Source of the DNA: Nostoc cf. commune SO-36
GTDB taxonomy: Bacteria; Cyanobacteriota; Cyanobacteriia; Cyanobacteriales; Nostocaceae
Direction: 5' to 3'
Length of the DNA stretch: 64,000 nt
Assembly: GCF_023734775.1 (NCBI RefSeq)
Contig: NZ_AP025732.1
Location: 3,106,501 to 3,170,500, forward strand
Notes under the pieces: generated by a model
The model's database searches: none
What the model was told of the DNA's origin: nothing
Seen by the model: only the letters and a program-made list of their open reading frames with translations
Shown here: positions 8,315 through 17,333 of the stretch, piece by piece
Layout: the number at the start of each line of letters is the position of its first letter
Position numbering within the stretch: the stretch's first letter is position 1
Translations under genes and position numbers: made by a program

Positions 8315-9886
8315 TTAAATTTGCAAAAAGTTAGCGATCGCCTGCGGTAATGGCAAAATAATTACAATCAACAAGGCCATTGCCAGTAATCCCCAAACGT
8401 CACGTTTGTTATCTAATTCACTGACATCATTCAGTGCAGGCTCATCAATCAACGGCATAAATAATAAGATAATCGCCCACACTAAAAATTCTTCCCGAAT
8501 TAAAGCTAGTAATAGCAACAACACGCGAGCAATTTGACCAATTACAAGCGCAGTTCGTTGTCCAAACATCGCATGGATAATGTGACCTCCATCTAGTTGT
8601 CCCACAGGCATTAAATTTAATGCTGTAACAATTAATCCGAGAAAACCTGCTACAGCCAACGGGTGCAAGTCAAGGGCTGATTTTGCCGTTAACTCACTTC
8701 CCAAAGCTAACTTTGAAAGTAGCGCCAATAAAATTGAATACTTGGGATCGAGGGCATCAGGATTCAAAGTTCGGGTTTTTTCAGTGATGGAAACCACATC
8801 AGAATGAGCCAAGCCCCATATTAGTAATGGCAAGGTAACAACAAAGCCTGCAATTGGCCCAGCGATACTAATATCAAATAAAGCTTTACGGTTGGGAATA
8901 GGACTACGCATCTGAATAAATGCGCCAAAAGTTCCCAAAAAGAAAGGCACGGGAATAAAGTAAGGCAACGTCGAGCGAATATGGTAAAACTTTGCTGTCA
9001 AATAATGCCCAAGTTCATGAATTCCCAAAATAGTCATCAGTCCTAAAGCATAAGGCAATCCCTTAAATAGAACATCTGGGTCAGATAGAACTTTGAACAA
9101 AGGGCCAATTTTCCAGATAGGTGGTAGAGAAACACCAGCAATTTCCACTCCCACCAAGGTAGTAGTTAGCAAAGTAGCTGCTAGCAGCAGAAGTGCTAAT
9201 CCTGGACGAGTCAAGCGTTCCTGATTGCGTCGTGGTGTATTTGTCTGTTTAGCAGCTTGAGTATTGGGAACCAGCACAAAGAAAGGTTTGCCATTGAAAC
9301 CTTCTTGAAAGATCAGCAGGAAGCGATCGCCAAATTGTGCTTCAATATTAGTTTTAATCTGCTGGTAAGCGTTGCTGGCTTGAGTTCGCAACTGACCACG
9401 GCAAATTACAGATTGGGGTCGATACTCAATATTTTGAACGTAGTAAACAGACCAAGGAAAACAATTTCGTAGTAAGGTTTCTTCTGTTGGCTCAATAGGA
9501 CGCACCATTGGTTCTGGGGTAGGCTGGATAGTCGGTTGTGATTCTGAGGCTTGGGCTTGACCTTCGGTCGGTGTATTTCTTGGTACTTGACGCCCCCAGT
9601 GAAATAACGTCCAGTATAAAAGTGTGCAGAAAAACATCGACCAGATGATCAATCCTGGTGGCGGAGGTTGTTTTGCCCCGTAGATTAGCGTCCATCCACT
9701 CAACAGAAATGCTGGTGTCATTAAAACCAGCCACAACAACCATACTGGTGTTCGGGTGACGTGAGCGACGCTGTGCTGCACCATTAGATAAGTAGCTAGC
9801 CCCAGCAGGAGGATAAACAGAAACCAAAATGCCATGTTATCTTCAGTAATTTTGACAAAACGCCGCACCAGTAGCTTCAGCACCAT
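8315..9886 (-). CDS. Site-2 protease family (EGY-like) zinc metallopeptidase, M50
   Basis: Polytopic intramembrane protease. It has N-terminal helices, a Pro/Gln-rich linker, a soluble domain and then the catalytic membrane part. HELGHYLTAKF (about residues 290-300) is the zinc motif. MPVGQLDGGHIIHAMFG near the C-terminus supplies the third ligand; in this EGY-type subfamily the usual NPDG becomes GQLDGG. Length (~520) fits plant plastid EGY proteins and their cyanobacterial relatives. ATG 9886 is used; ATG 9835 (MAFWFLFILLLG) is an equally good start and an upstream TTG is less likely. No partner gene is next to it. Confidence 0.85.
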   Translation of the reverse strand: MVLKLLVRRFVKITEDNMAFWFLFILLLGLATYLMVQHSVAHVTRTPVWLLWLVLMTPAFLLSGWTLIYGAKQPPPPGLIIWSMFFCTLLYWTLFHWGRQVPRNTPTEGQAQASESQPTIQPTPEPMVRPIEPTEETLLRNCFPWSVYYVQNIEYRPQSVICRGQLRTQASNAYQQIKTNIEAQFGDRFLLIFQEGFNGKPFFVLVPNTQAAKQTNTPRRNQERLTRPGLALLLLAATLLTTTLVGVEIAGVSLPPIWKIGPLFKVLSDPDVLFKGLPYALGLMTILGIHELGHYLTAKFYHIRSTLPYFIPVPFFLGTFGAFIQMRSPIPNRKALFDISIAGPIAGFVVTLPLLIWGLAHSDVVSITEKTRTLNPDALDPKYSILLALLSKLALGSELTAKSALDLHPLAVAGFLGLIVTALNLMPVGQLDGGHIIHAMFGQRTALVIGQIARVLLLLLALIREEFLVWAIILLFMPLIDEPALNDVSELDNKRDVWGLLAMALLIVIILPLPQAIANFLQI

Positions 9887-9995
9887 AGCATTAACTACAA
9901 GGCAGACCTCAAATCCCAATTTTATGTTTCAACTCTTGAGAATTTCCCCACTGTAACCAGATTGTCCACAACTCCTCAGTTTCGGTTCTTTGCTT

Positions 9996-10727
9996 ATGTG
10001 CCCTTTACCTCAACAGCCAAGTCATACAACTAAGCCACCACGGGCTGTCTTTCCTGACGAAGTTTCTCGCGGAGGTTCTCTGCAATCGGACTTCGCACAA
10101 GAGAGAATTTTTGCCTTTCCACCCAATCGGGACACATTAGGGGGAACCTCTTATCTTATTGTAAGAAATGAAGGCAATATCCTCATAGATTGCCCAGCCC
10201 TAGACCAAACAAATCAAGATTTTTTAGGGACGCATGGAGGCGTGCGTTGGTTATTTATCACCCATCGAGGCGCGATTGGCAAGACTGTTGAATTTCAGCA
10301 AACCTTTGGCAGCGAAGTGCTGATTCAAGAGCAAGAAGCTTATTTATTACCAGGCTTAACTGTAACTACCTTTAGGCAAGAATTTAGTCTCGATGCTGCA
10401 ACGCAAGTGATTTGGACACCAGGTCATTCTCCCGGCTCATCTTGTCTCTACTACAGTGAACTTGGAGGAATATTATTTTCTGGTCGTCATTTACTCCCTA
10501 ACCAGCAGGGACAACCAGTACCATTACGGACAGCTAAAACTTTTCACTGGCCAAGGCAAATTCAAAGTTTGCGATTATTGTTAGAACGTTTTACACCAGA
10601 AACTCTTCAGTATATTTGTCCTGGAGCAAATACAGGCTTTCTCAGAGGCAAGCGATGCATCGAGCAAGCTTATCAACACCTCGCCTCTCTGGATTTATCA
10701 GCTTTGCTGCCGATACAGCCTCTTTAA
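9996..10727 (+). CDS. MBL-fold metallo-hydrolase-like protein with degenerate metal site
   Basis: About 243 residues with the metallo-beta-lactamase fold order: TLGGTSYLIVRNEGNILIDC, then WLFITHRGAIGKT where the THxHxDH motif should be, TPGHSPGSSCLYY, and GGILFSGRHLL where GD is expected. Only the first His of the main motif and the PGHSPGS His remain; the second His, the Asp-His pair and the bridging Asp are replaced. I therefore doubt that it binds two zinc ions. It could be a catalytically dead or otherwise repurposed member. It is divergent from the site-2 protease gene and followed by a large palindrome. Confidence 0.75.
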   Translation: MCPLPQQPSHTTKPPRAVFPDEVSRGGSLQSDFAQERIFAFPPNRDTLGGTSYLIVRNEGNILIDCPALDQTNQDFLGTHGGVRWLFITHRGAIGKTVEFQQTFGSEVLIQEQEAYLLPGLTVTTFRQEFSLDAATQVIWTPGHSPGSSCLYYSELGGILFSGRHLLPNQQGQPVPLRTAKTFHWPRQIQSLRLLLERFTPETLQYICPGANTGFLRGKRCIEQAYQHLASLDLSALLPIQPL

Positions 10728-10797
10728 AAGCTGGAGGGTTGGAGGACAAGGTGATTTGAGTGAGAACTTTCAATGAAATTGCTGAAAAAATCACCTC

Positions 10798-10856
10798 TTG
10801 TGGGGTGGGCATCTTGCCCGCCTTGACTGTGGGCGGGCGAGATGCACACCCCACAA
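10798..10856. repeat. Large GC-rich inverted repeat (REP-like)
   Basis: Arms at 10798-10822 and 10831-10856 (starting ttgtggggtgggcatc, ending gatgcacaccccacaa) pair almost perfectly, with an 8-nt loop. Such GC-rich palindromes are dispersed in Nostoc genomes. It may also act as a transcription stop behind the MBL-fold gene. Confidence 0.75.
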
Positions 10857-10897
10857 TAAATAGTTGTATATTTTTTATTTGGGAGTCCCTAATAGTC

Positions 10898-10930
10898 ACA
10901 ACCCCACAGATAAATTCGTGGGGTTGTTCT
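10898..10930 (+). terminator. Terminator-like hairpin
   Basis: acaaccccac (10898-10907) pairs perfectly with gtggggttgt (10918-10927), followed by a short T-containing tail. It stands in the 545-bp gap before the pilus locus. Confidence 0.5.
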
Positions 10931-11008
10931 GTTGAGTTAATTATTTTTTTCTGTATATATAAAGCAATACAGTTCAGTTAAGGGTAAAAACTAAAAATAC
11001 TTGATAAT

Positions 11009-11036
11009 GTTGGGTTGAGCAATAGCGAAACCCAAC
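11009..11036. repeat. Dispersed Nostoc-type palindrome
   Basis: gttgggtt...aacccaac with the inner text gagcaatagcg; this short palindrome is a common dispersed repeat in Nostocaceae. Between 11040 and 11272 I see only AT-rich sequence that must hold the promoter of the pilus locus. Confidence 0.55.
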
Positions 11037-11272
11037 CTACTATTTTTCACAAAGCCTAGCGTATTGATATATAAAGTTGCGATCGCATGAATCGATAATC
11101 GACAGATGTAAAAAACTTAAAATTTATAAACGTCCAACTTTAAGTATTTTAACGCAATTTGATTCTGGGATGGTAATTTCGTATTTTTACGGTAGATAAT
11201 GTAGCTTTTTATCGATTATATATGAACAAGACACTGATACAGAACAAAGCTGAGTAATCAGTTAACTTTTTT

Positions 11273-11746
11273 ATGCTTTACCGTCTAGCGTTAACTTCTA
11301 GCCTAGCGTTAGTATTCGCTCTAGATCAAGCTGTACTAGCTCAAAATGCAAATGTTCCTTTCAGTGGAATAGTTCCAGTTGAAGCTACTTTTAGTTCTCC
11401 TGCCCCTGGCACTGCTGAACCAACTATTTCTAGCGATTCTGGTGGAATTCCGACAAAGTTTGAATCGCAAACTCCTGCCACTATCGCTGTGCAAACCAGC
11501 ACATCCGCCAGCATCTCTGTTTCACCCGCGAGGTTTGTATCTGGGCCTAGTGTTGATCCATCTGGGACAACGCACATTGGGTTTTTAAAATTTGGTTCGA
11601 CCAACCTTCGCAGTGATGTTAGCAGTGGGAGTGGAATTTTGCCACCAGGTAACACCAATTTAGAGGTGGGTTTATTGGTAGAGCGACCAGTAGCCTTTAC
11701 GCCAGGAACTTATACCTACGTTGTTACTTTAACCATTGCACCATAA
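11273..11746 (+). CDS. Secreted pilin-like subunit (spore-coat-U-like), cysteine-free
   Basis: Probable structural subunit of a chaperone-usher type surface fibre. The 157-residue product begins with a signal peptide (LALTSSLALVFALDQAVLAQ, cut near AQN). A Ser/Thr/Pro-rich beta-type domain follows, ending TPGTYTYVVTLTIAP. The C-terminal beta strand is typical of subunits donated to a PapD-like chaperone. Its neighbour 41 bp downstream has the same layout and the same TLTI(V/A)P end. Unlike that neighbour it lacks both cysteines, so there can be no stabilising disulfide. Confidence 0.65.
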   Translation: MLYRLALTSSLALVFALDQAVLAQNANVPFSGIVPVEATFSSPAPGTAEPTISSDSGGIPTKFESQTPATIAVQTSTSASISVSPARFVSGPSVDPSGTTHIGFLKFGSTNLRSDVSSGSGILPPGNTNLEVGLLVERPVAFTPGTYTYVVTLTIAP

Positions 11747-11787
11747 CTGTTTTCTCCAACCCTTATCTATTTTAAAAGGATTTAAAA

Positions 11788-12261
11788 ATGATTCGTCGTT
11801 CTTTATTAACTGCCGCTTTAATCATTGTTGGTTCTGCTATTCTTGCACCCAAAACAATGGCACAAACGGCTGATGTTCCCTTTACAGCAAATGTCGGTGG
11901 TGTCTGCAACTTCGATCAAATTATCCCTGGTAAATTGGGACTCAACCAGCAGACTAACCCAACTTCACTAGCGGGAGGATATACTGGAGGGCAATTTGGT
12001 AAGGTTTTTGTTAGCTGTAACCAAGGTGCCAGAGTAAGTATATCTAAGCCACAGCAGACCGGAGGCCCTGGGTTTACGCCCATGTTTTCTGTTGGAATAA
12101 TCAACTCACCTTTTGGCAGTACAGATTCTCAGAATGCTAATCCTGTGTTCCTGCCAGGAGGTAGCGGTTTGCCTTTGGATATAGACATGATCGTAGATAA
12201 AGGCAGTCCCCTTACTCCTGGAAACTACAGCTATGTAACAACCTTGACTATCGTGCCATAG
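11788..12261 (+). CDS. Secreted pilin-like subunit (spore-coat-U-like)
   Basis: Paralogue of the preceding gene, 157 residues. Signal peptide MIRRSLLTAALIIVGSAILA with likely cleavage after TMA. The mature part starts QTADVPFTANVGGVCNF, with Cys in GVCNF and in VFVSCNQ, the usual disulfide pair of archaic chaperone-usher pilins. It ends PGNYSYVTTLTIVP. It follows gene 11273 closely with aaaagga before the ATG and is followed by a strong terminator, so the two subunits can be made in excess over the chaperone and usher. Confidence 0.7.
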   Translation: MIRRSLLTAALIIVGSAILAPKTMAQTADVPFTANVGGVCNFDQIIPGKLGLNQQTNPTSLAGGYTGGQFGKVFVSCNQGARVSISKPQQTGGPGFTPMFSVGIINSPFGSTDSQNANPVFLPGGSGLPLDIDMIVDKGSPLTPGNYSYVTTLTIVP

Positions 12262-12313
12262 TCTAAAATTTTTCCAGTTTACCTTCAGATCAGTTGAGAA
12301 AAATAGTTGCTGA

Positions 12314-12359
12314 ATATCTTGTCGCTAGAGAGTAAATCTTCAAGCGGCAAGATATTTTT
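12314..12359 (+). terminator. Intrinsic terminator between pilin genes and chaperone gene
   Basis: atatcttgtcgct (12314-12326) and agcggcaagatat (12343-12355) form a 13-bp stem with one mismatch or wobble, followed by TTTTT-type tail. Partial read-through would set a high subunit to chaperone ratio; that is inference. Confidence 0.8.
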
Positions 12360-12442
12360 CTCATTACCCATAGATAAAATAAGTCTGCTTTTGGGAACTA
12401 TAAATCAGGAATTAAATTTACAATCCTGCCACATTTATAAAT

Positions 12443-13270
12443 ATGCTCAATAATAATTGGCGCTCTCTAGCTGCTGTTAGTGCTGGCTTATTTGCACTAG
12501 TTTTGTTTCCTGTTGCTGCTAAAGCACAAATGAGCGTTTCTCCTCTGGTGATTGAAGCTAAGGCGGAACGCGGACAAGCTCAAGGAATGATTACAATTTC
12601 CAATACCAGTAAGACCCCTTCTCGGATTCGGATCTATGCTCAACCTTTCACATATAGCCGCGATTCGGGATTTCAAACCTTATCCTCTAGTCCCAGTGAC
12701 TTGACAAAATATCTGCAATTCTCACCGCGTGAGTTGACTGTCAAACCTGGAGAAGTACGGCGGGTGCGCCTCATTAGTCGCTTGGCTCCTAATTTACCTG
12801 ACGGGGAATATCGAGCGGTAGTGTTTAATGAAACTCTCAATGAATCCAAAGATGCTGCTGGTAATAACGTTACTTTGGTAGCACGAATTGGCGTGACATT
12901 TTATGTGAGGAAAGGCAATCTTTCTCCCCAACTAGCGATTGATAGCGCCAGCTTTAATCGAGAGCAAAAACAAATTCAACTCTTAGTTAAAAATAGCGGT
13001 CAAGCAACTGTTCTTCCTAGTGTAAAATGGACTTTACGCCAAGGAACAACTGTTGTAAAAACTGGACAAATAGATTCCAATGCTGTAGTGGCAAATAGCG
13101 ATCGCAATTTTTTATTAAATTACCCCAACAAAGACCAACCAGCCCTAAAACCCGGTCAATATCAGCTAAGTGGTGAGTTGTTCTGGGGTGAAGACAGTAA
13201 CAAAAGTAAATTGCCTTTCAATCTAAATATTACTATTCCTACACAAACGGCTACATCACAAAATAAATAG
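12443..13270 (+). CDS. Periplasmic pilus chaperone, PapD/Csu-like
   Basis: Periplasmic donor-strand chaperone for pilus subunits, 275 residues. Signal peptide ends at VAAKAQ. Domain 1 starts MSVSPLVIEAKAERGQAQGM and has the conserved KPGEVRRVRLISRL region carrying the basic anchor residue, then PDGEYRAVVFNE. Domain 2 covers about residues 150-265 (LAIDSASFNREQKQIQLLVK). Subunit genes lie upstream and an usher gene downstream, which strongly supports the role. Related to the archaic (sigma/Csu-type) chaperones rather than classical FimC types, by overall feel; a tree would settle it. Confidence 0.75.
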   Translation: MLNNNWRSLAAVSAGLFALVLFPVAAKAQMSVSPLVIEAKAERGQAQGMITISNTSKTPSRIRIYAQPFTYSRDSGFQTLSSSPSDLTKYLQFSPRELTVKPGEVRRVRLISRLAPNLPDGEYRAVVFNETLNESKDAAGNNVTLVARIGVTFYVRKGNLSPQLAIDSASFNREQKQIQLLVKNSGQATVLPSVKWTLRQGTTVVKTGQIDSNAVVANSDRNFLLNYPNKDQPALKPGQYQLSGELFWGEDSNKSKLPFNLNITIPTQTATSQNK

Positions 13271-13572
13271 CTTGTACTATAATTCATAATTCTTAATTAA
13301 GAAATTCAGATTAAATTCTAATCGGGTTAGCTTAAGTTTTTTGATGAAAATTCTAGATCACAAAGACACGATAAATCGCCATTCTTACACTAGAATAATC
13401 AGTTATTTATAGAGACGATGATTTATCACTCTCTTGCGTGAACCGAAGTTTATTAGATTAAATATTGGTTTTCAAGTTCGTATTTATAGACTGATTTTCA
13501 AAAGATTTTATTGCTGCCAAATATAGCAGTAATCTCGATAATTTCGCTTGCTATGTGGGAATTATATGTTTG

Positions 13573-13599
13573 TAGAGACGTTGCATTGCAATGTCTCTA
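13573..13599 (+). repeat. Dispersed palindrome with T-run upstream of the usher gene
   Basis: tagagacgttgcat / tgcaatgtctcta is a palindrome ending in TTTTT just 10 bp before the usher ATG. The same tagagacgt...acgtctcta family occurs at 20365-20391. It could weaken transcription into the usher gene. The rest of 13271-13572 is AT-rich without a gene. Confidence 0.6.
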
Positions 13600-13608
13600 T
13601 TTTTATAA

Positions 13609-16272
13609 ATGAATTTCCTGATAAATGAAAAAATTGTGCAACTTCGGTTAGTAAAGAAAAGTAAATGTCTGCTAGCTGCGATCGCTCTTATCTGTCAAAT
13701 TATTATCACGCCAGCTAAGGCAGATACGGCTACTATTTCCAATCTACAAACGCCCACAAGTACTCAATTAGCTAAGGAATCCGAATTTAAAGTTTTTCCC
13801 GTAGGATTGAATGTAGGCAACCGTAATGTCAATTCTAGCGTTTTAGTGCGTGGTCAAGAAGATGGTTCCGAAGCAATTAATTTTGCAAATTGGCTGTTAC
13901 CTTATGATGCTGTAATTCAAGGGTTGAAATTAAATGTTACCACTTTACCTGATGGGCAATTAGAAGTGCGATCGCCTGGTGTTGTAACTCGTATTGATCC
14001 AACGAAACTTCGCACCGATCCAGAATTAGGATTAGTCTTTACAATTCAAGATTTACAAACTCTCTTTGGCGTAACGGCGAAATTTGATATCAATGAATAT
14101 GCCATTGTTTTGGATGTTCCAGGGCTAGATCAATCTAGTGGCAACCTGGCAGAAATAGAAACTCCGATTCAACTAGAAGGATTACCACACATTTCACCTC
14201 AAAATTTTAGTGTTGCCGCAATTGAACAAAAGGTCAATGCTAGTGGTAGTGCTACCAGATCAACAAATTATAGAGGTGATTTCCTTGCTGTTGGTAGTGC
14301 TTTCGGTGGTTCATGGTTCATTCGCACCGATCAACCAAATTTACAAAATCCGCAAACTTGGAATATTGCCGAAGCGCAGTTTCTTCGACAAACTAATTCA
14401 GCTGATTATTTTGTGGGTTCCCAGCCAACTTTTTGGCAGACTCAAGGAACAGGAGACTATTGGGGTTTTACATCCATTCAACGGCAGGGATTTGTACCAC
14501 CTCAACCCTTTGGTGGTGGTTCTTCTGATCCTCGGCAACGTTTACAAGCAGATGCTATTGGGCGCACAATTTCTGGTAAGACTGAACCAGGTACATTAGC
14601 GCGGTTAGTACAAGGTTTTGGCGATCGCGTCATTGCCGAAATTTTAGTTGATTCTTCTGGCATTTACCGCTTTGAAAATATTAAAAGTCAAAATCAATTT
14701 TTAGGCAACAATTATCGCGTCTTGCTGTATCCCCAAGGGCGACTCACCGCCCAACCAGAAATTCAAGAGGCTACTTTTTCTACAGTCCCAGGGCAATTAC
14801 CAGCAGGTGCTTCAGGATTGATCGTTTCTGGTGGCTTACGACGGAATTCTTTGGGAAATCAAAGTCTGTTGGGCAACTTTTCTGACTTTCGGGGGGGAAT
14901 TGCAGGGCGTTGGGGTTTATCGGAAAATCTAACAGTAGGCTTAGGTGGAGTGTACGACGAATCGCCTAGAGCCTTAGCAGAATTATTTTGGCGTCCGGGA
15001 AAGTTACCTTTGCAGGTAGCAGTTTCAGCACTGACGGGTAATAAGTGGGATGTGAATACAGATATTCGCTACAATCCATCATCCAACTTGAGCGCTGCAT
15101 TTACTAGCGATCGCTTGTCTAGCCGTTTTAATCTAGATTGGCGAGTTTTGCCTCAATTCACCTTATTCACTAGTACTGACACAGCTGATGCGACATCTGG
15201 CGGAATGCAAATTAACTTGAGTGGCAAAGATGCCTTTACCTTTGCCCGTGTCAGCTTAGATACTAAAAACCGCCTGCGCTGGAATTTGCTGCAACGTCTT
15301 GGGAGGTTAGAATTAACGCAACGCGGTAACGAAATTGGCAGTTTGTCGGAACTGACTTACAAATTTTCTAAAAACAGTTTTTCTAGTGGTGGCAGCGCAC
15401 TGCTGTTAAATTATGAAACACAGAATCAAAATCGTAGCGACAGCTTGCTAAGTGTGAGTTGGCGCTATCGTTCACAACAACAGGCGATTGATGGTAATTA
15501 TAGGTGGGAAGCACAGTTGGGTTATGGCATTGGTTCTCAGGGTAGCGGACTACTAGCCACATTATCAACAACAGTTTTACCCGGTTTGCTATTACGGGCG
15601 CGTTATCAAGGTGTATCGCCAAGTTCCGATGAAGCAACTTTCAGCATAGATTTAGCTTCTAGCCTAAATTTACAAGGGGGTGTTAGTCCAGGCGATCGCC
15701 GTTCTAGTTACTTCCGTACACAAGGCGGACTGCTGATTAAGCCATTTTTTGACCGGAACAATAACGGCAAACAGGATGAAGGGGAAGAAGTTTATACAGA
15801 TAACGCTGATTTATTGTTGACTCTGAACAATAAACCACTTAAGTCATTTTCACCACAAATCCAGGGTGGTCGCACTTTAGTACGAATGTATCCTGGCATT
15901 TATCGCCTCGACCTTGATCCAGCAGGTTTACCCCCTGATTGGCAGGCTGCGGTCGAGTCTTCTGCCGTGGATGTGATTGCTGGGAGTTATACCCCTGTGA
16001 TGATTCCCCTAATTCGTTCTTACACGCGATCGGGAGTAGTCACGGATGCTCAAGGTCAAGCGATCGCAGGCGCACGGATAGAAGCTATACAAGCAGATCA
16101 GGGAACTCGGCGTTTTTCTGTTACCAACGGTGCTGGAGTCTATTATTTAGAAGGCTTGCCACAGGGTAAATACACTCTACAAATCAACGGTAAATCTGCT
16201 GGTAGCTTCAAATTGGAAGAGTCTTCTGAAGCATTCCAAGAGCTTAATTTGCAACAGCCGTCAATCCCCTAA
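13609..16272 (+). CDS. Outer-membrane usher-like protein with C-terminal carboxypeptidase-regulatory-like domain
   Basis: Protein of 887 residues. An N-terminal signal region precedes an N-terminal usher-like domain (about 50-190), and a long beta-barrel-like middle (about 200-690) has alternating hydrophobic strands and many aromatic Gly turns (FRGGIAGRWGLSENLTVGLG). A calcium-loop-like FFDRNNNGKQDEGEE lies near 717-731. The end (about 800-880: GVVTDAQGQAIAGARIEA, GVYYLEGLPQGKYTLQ) is a carboxypeptidase-regulatory-like fold, as in the plug/C-terminal domains of ushers. Directly downstream of the chaperone, it would secrete and assemble the pilin subunits. A TonB-like or other outer-membrane porin is the alternative. 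Confidence 0.7.
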   Translation: MNFLINEKIVQLRLVKKSKCLLAAIALICQIIITPAKADTATISNLQTPTSTQLAKESEFKVFPVGLNVGNRNVNSSVLVRGQEDGSEAINFANWLLPYDAVIQGLKLNVTTLPDGQLEVRSPGVVTRIDPTKLRTDPELGLVFTIQDLQTLFGVTAKFDINEYAIVLDVPGLDQSSGNLAEIETPIQLEGLPHISPQNFSVAAIEQKVNASGSATRSTNYRGDFLAVGSAFGGSWFIRTDQPNLQNPQTWNIAEAQFLRQTNSADYFVGSQPTFWQTQGTGDYWGFTSIQRQGFVPPQPFGGGSSDPRQRLQADAIGRTISGKTEPGTLARLVQGFGDRVIAEILVDSSGIYRFENIKSQNQFLGNNYRVLLYPQGRLTAQPEIQEATFSTVPGQLPAGASGLIVSGGLRRNSLGNQSLLGNFSDFRGGIAGRWGLSENLTVGLGGVYDESPRALAELFWRPGKLPLQVAVSALTGNKWDVNTDIRYNPSSNLSAAFTSDRLSSRFNLDWRVLPQFTLFTSTDTADATSGGMQINLSGKDAFTFARVSLDTKNRLRWNLLQRLGRLELTQRGNEIGSLSELTYKFSKNSFSSGGSALLLNYETQNQNRSDSLLSVSWRYRSQQQAIDGNYRWEAQLGYGIGSQGSGLLATLSTTVLPGLLLRARYQGVSPSSDEATFSIDLASSLNLQGGVSPGDRRSSYFRTQGGLLIKPFFDRNNNGKQDEGEEVYTDNADLLLTLNNKPLKSFSPQIQGGRTLVRMYPGIYRLDLDPAGLPPDWQAAVESSAVDVIAGSYTPVMIPLIRSYTRSGVVTDAQGQAIAGARIEAIQADQGTRRFSVTNGAGVYYLEGLPQGKYTLQINGKSAGSFKLEESSEAFQELNLQQPSIP

Positions 16273-16326
16273 CAGGAACACGGTACAATCCAGAGGCACT
16301 TTTATTGTTACCAACGCGGGTTAAGG

Positions 16327-17205
16327 ATGGAAGCAAATTTTCTGACGGCTGTTTTTCTACCCCTAGCTCTATTTATTATCATGTTAGGTATGGGGTTAAC
16401 CTTGACCCTAGAAGACTTTAAGCGAGTTGTAACCTATCCCAAAGCGGTGGTGATTGGCTTGGTGGCGCAGTTAATTGTGTTGCCAATTGTGGGCTTTGGC
16501 ATTGCGTCAGTGTTTCCCCTTGACCCACAATTAGCGGTAGGTGTGATGATTTTAGCAGCCTGTCCCGGTGGCGCTACTTCTAATATGATTACGTTTTTGG
16601 CTGGGGGTGATGTTGCTCTTTCTGTGACGCTAACAGCTATTAGTAGTTTCATTACTGTTTTTACGATTCCTTTGGTAGTAAATTTGTCAATGCAGAGATT
16701 TTTGGGGGAAGGAACAACGCTACAGTTACCTTTCTTAAATACTGTTTTGCAGATTGCGGTGATTACACTTCTACCTGTAGCAATTGGGATGATAGCCAAG
16801 CGGTATGCACCCGGATTGGCAGACAAGGCAGATAAACCTGTGAAGTGGCTGTCTTTATTTTTCCTGGCGGTGGTAATTACTGGAGTGCTGCTGCGAGAAC
16901 GGAATAATTTTATTTCTTATGTAATAGATGTGGGCTGGGCAACTCTGATTTTGAATGTGGTTGCAATGGCTTTAGGTTTTGCGATCGCAACCTTAACCAG
17001 ATTAGGAGAAAAACGCGTTACGGCAATTACCATAGAAGTAGGAATTCAAAATGGGACTCTGGCGATCGCGATCGCTTCTACGCCTACGCTACTAAATAGT
17101 CCTACAATGGCCATTCCTGGGGCAATTTATGGTCTGCTAATGTTTGTAACCGGCGCTGGATTTGCTTGGTGGGCTAGTCGTCGCCAAAGCTTGTTGAAAG
17201 CATAA
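16327..17205 (+). CDS. Bile acid:sodium symporter (BASS) family transporter
   Basis: Inner-membrane Na+-coupled carrier, 292 residues, nine or ten hydrophobic segments. The BASS motifs LAACPGGATSNMITFLAGGD (about 78-97) and EVGIQNGTLAIAIAS (about 238-252) form the two sodium-site crossing helices. Plant and cyanobacterial members carry small organic acids such as pyruvate. It starts at ATG 16327 with aagga in front, 54 bp after the usher gene, but there is no functional link that I can see. Confidence 0.88.
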   Translation: MEANFLTAVFLPLALFIIMLGMGLTLTLEDFKRVVTYPKAVVIGLVAQLIVLPIVGFGIASVFPLDPQLAVGVMILAACPGGATSNMITFLAGGDVALSVTLTAISSFITVFTIPLVVNLSMQRFLGEGTTLQLPFLNTVLQIAVITLLPVAIGMIAKRYAPGLADKADKPVKWLSLFFLAVVITGVLLRERNNFISYVIDVGWATLILNVVAMALGFAIATLTRLGEKRVTAITIEVGIQNGTLAIAIASTPTLLNSPTMAIPGAIYGLLMFVTGAGFAWWASRRQSLLKA

Positions 17206-17333
17206 AAGTAGTTTGCCTGATTGCCAAGTCTGGTTGTCCAGTAATTGAAAGTATCCCCATACAAGCTAGACTTTCATTCCTTTGCGAAGTTGTAAAGTGG
17301 AATAGGAAGTCGAAGAGAGTATCAAGAATATAC

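Noticed and set aside
10642..10981. Short open frames on both strands around the GC-rich palindrome
   Set aside because: They are read from the inverted repeat and hairpins; the translation mirrors itself on both strands.
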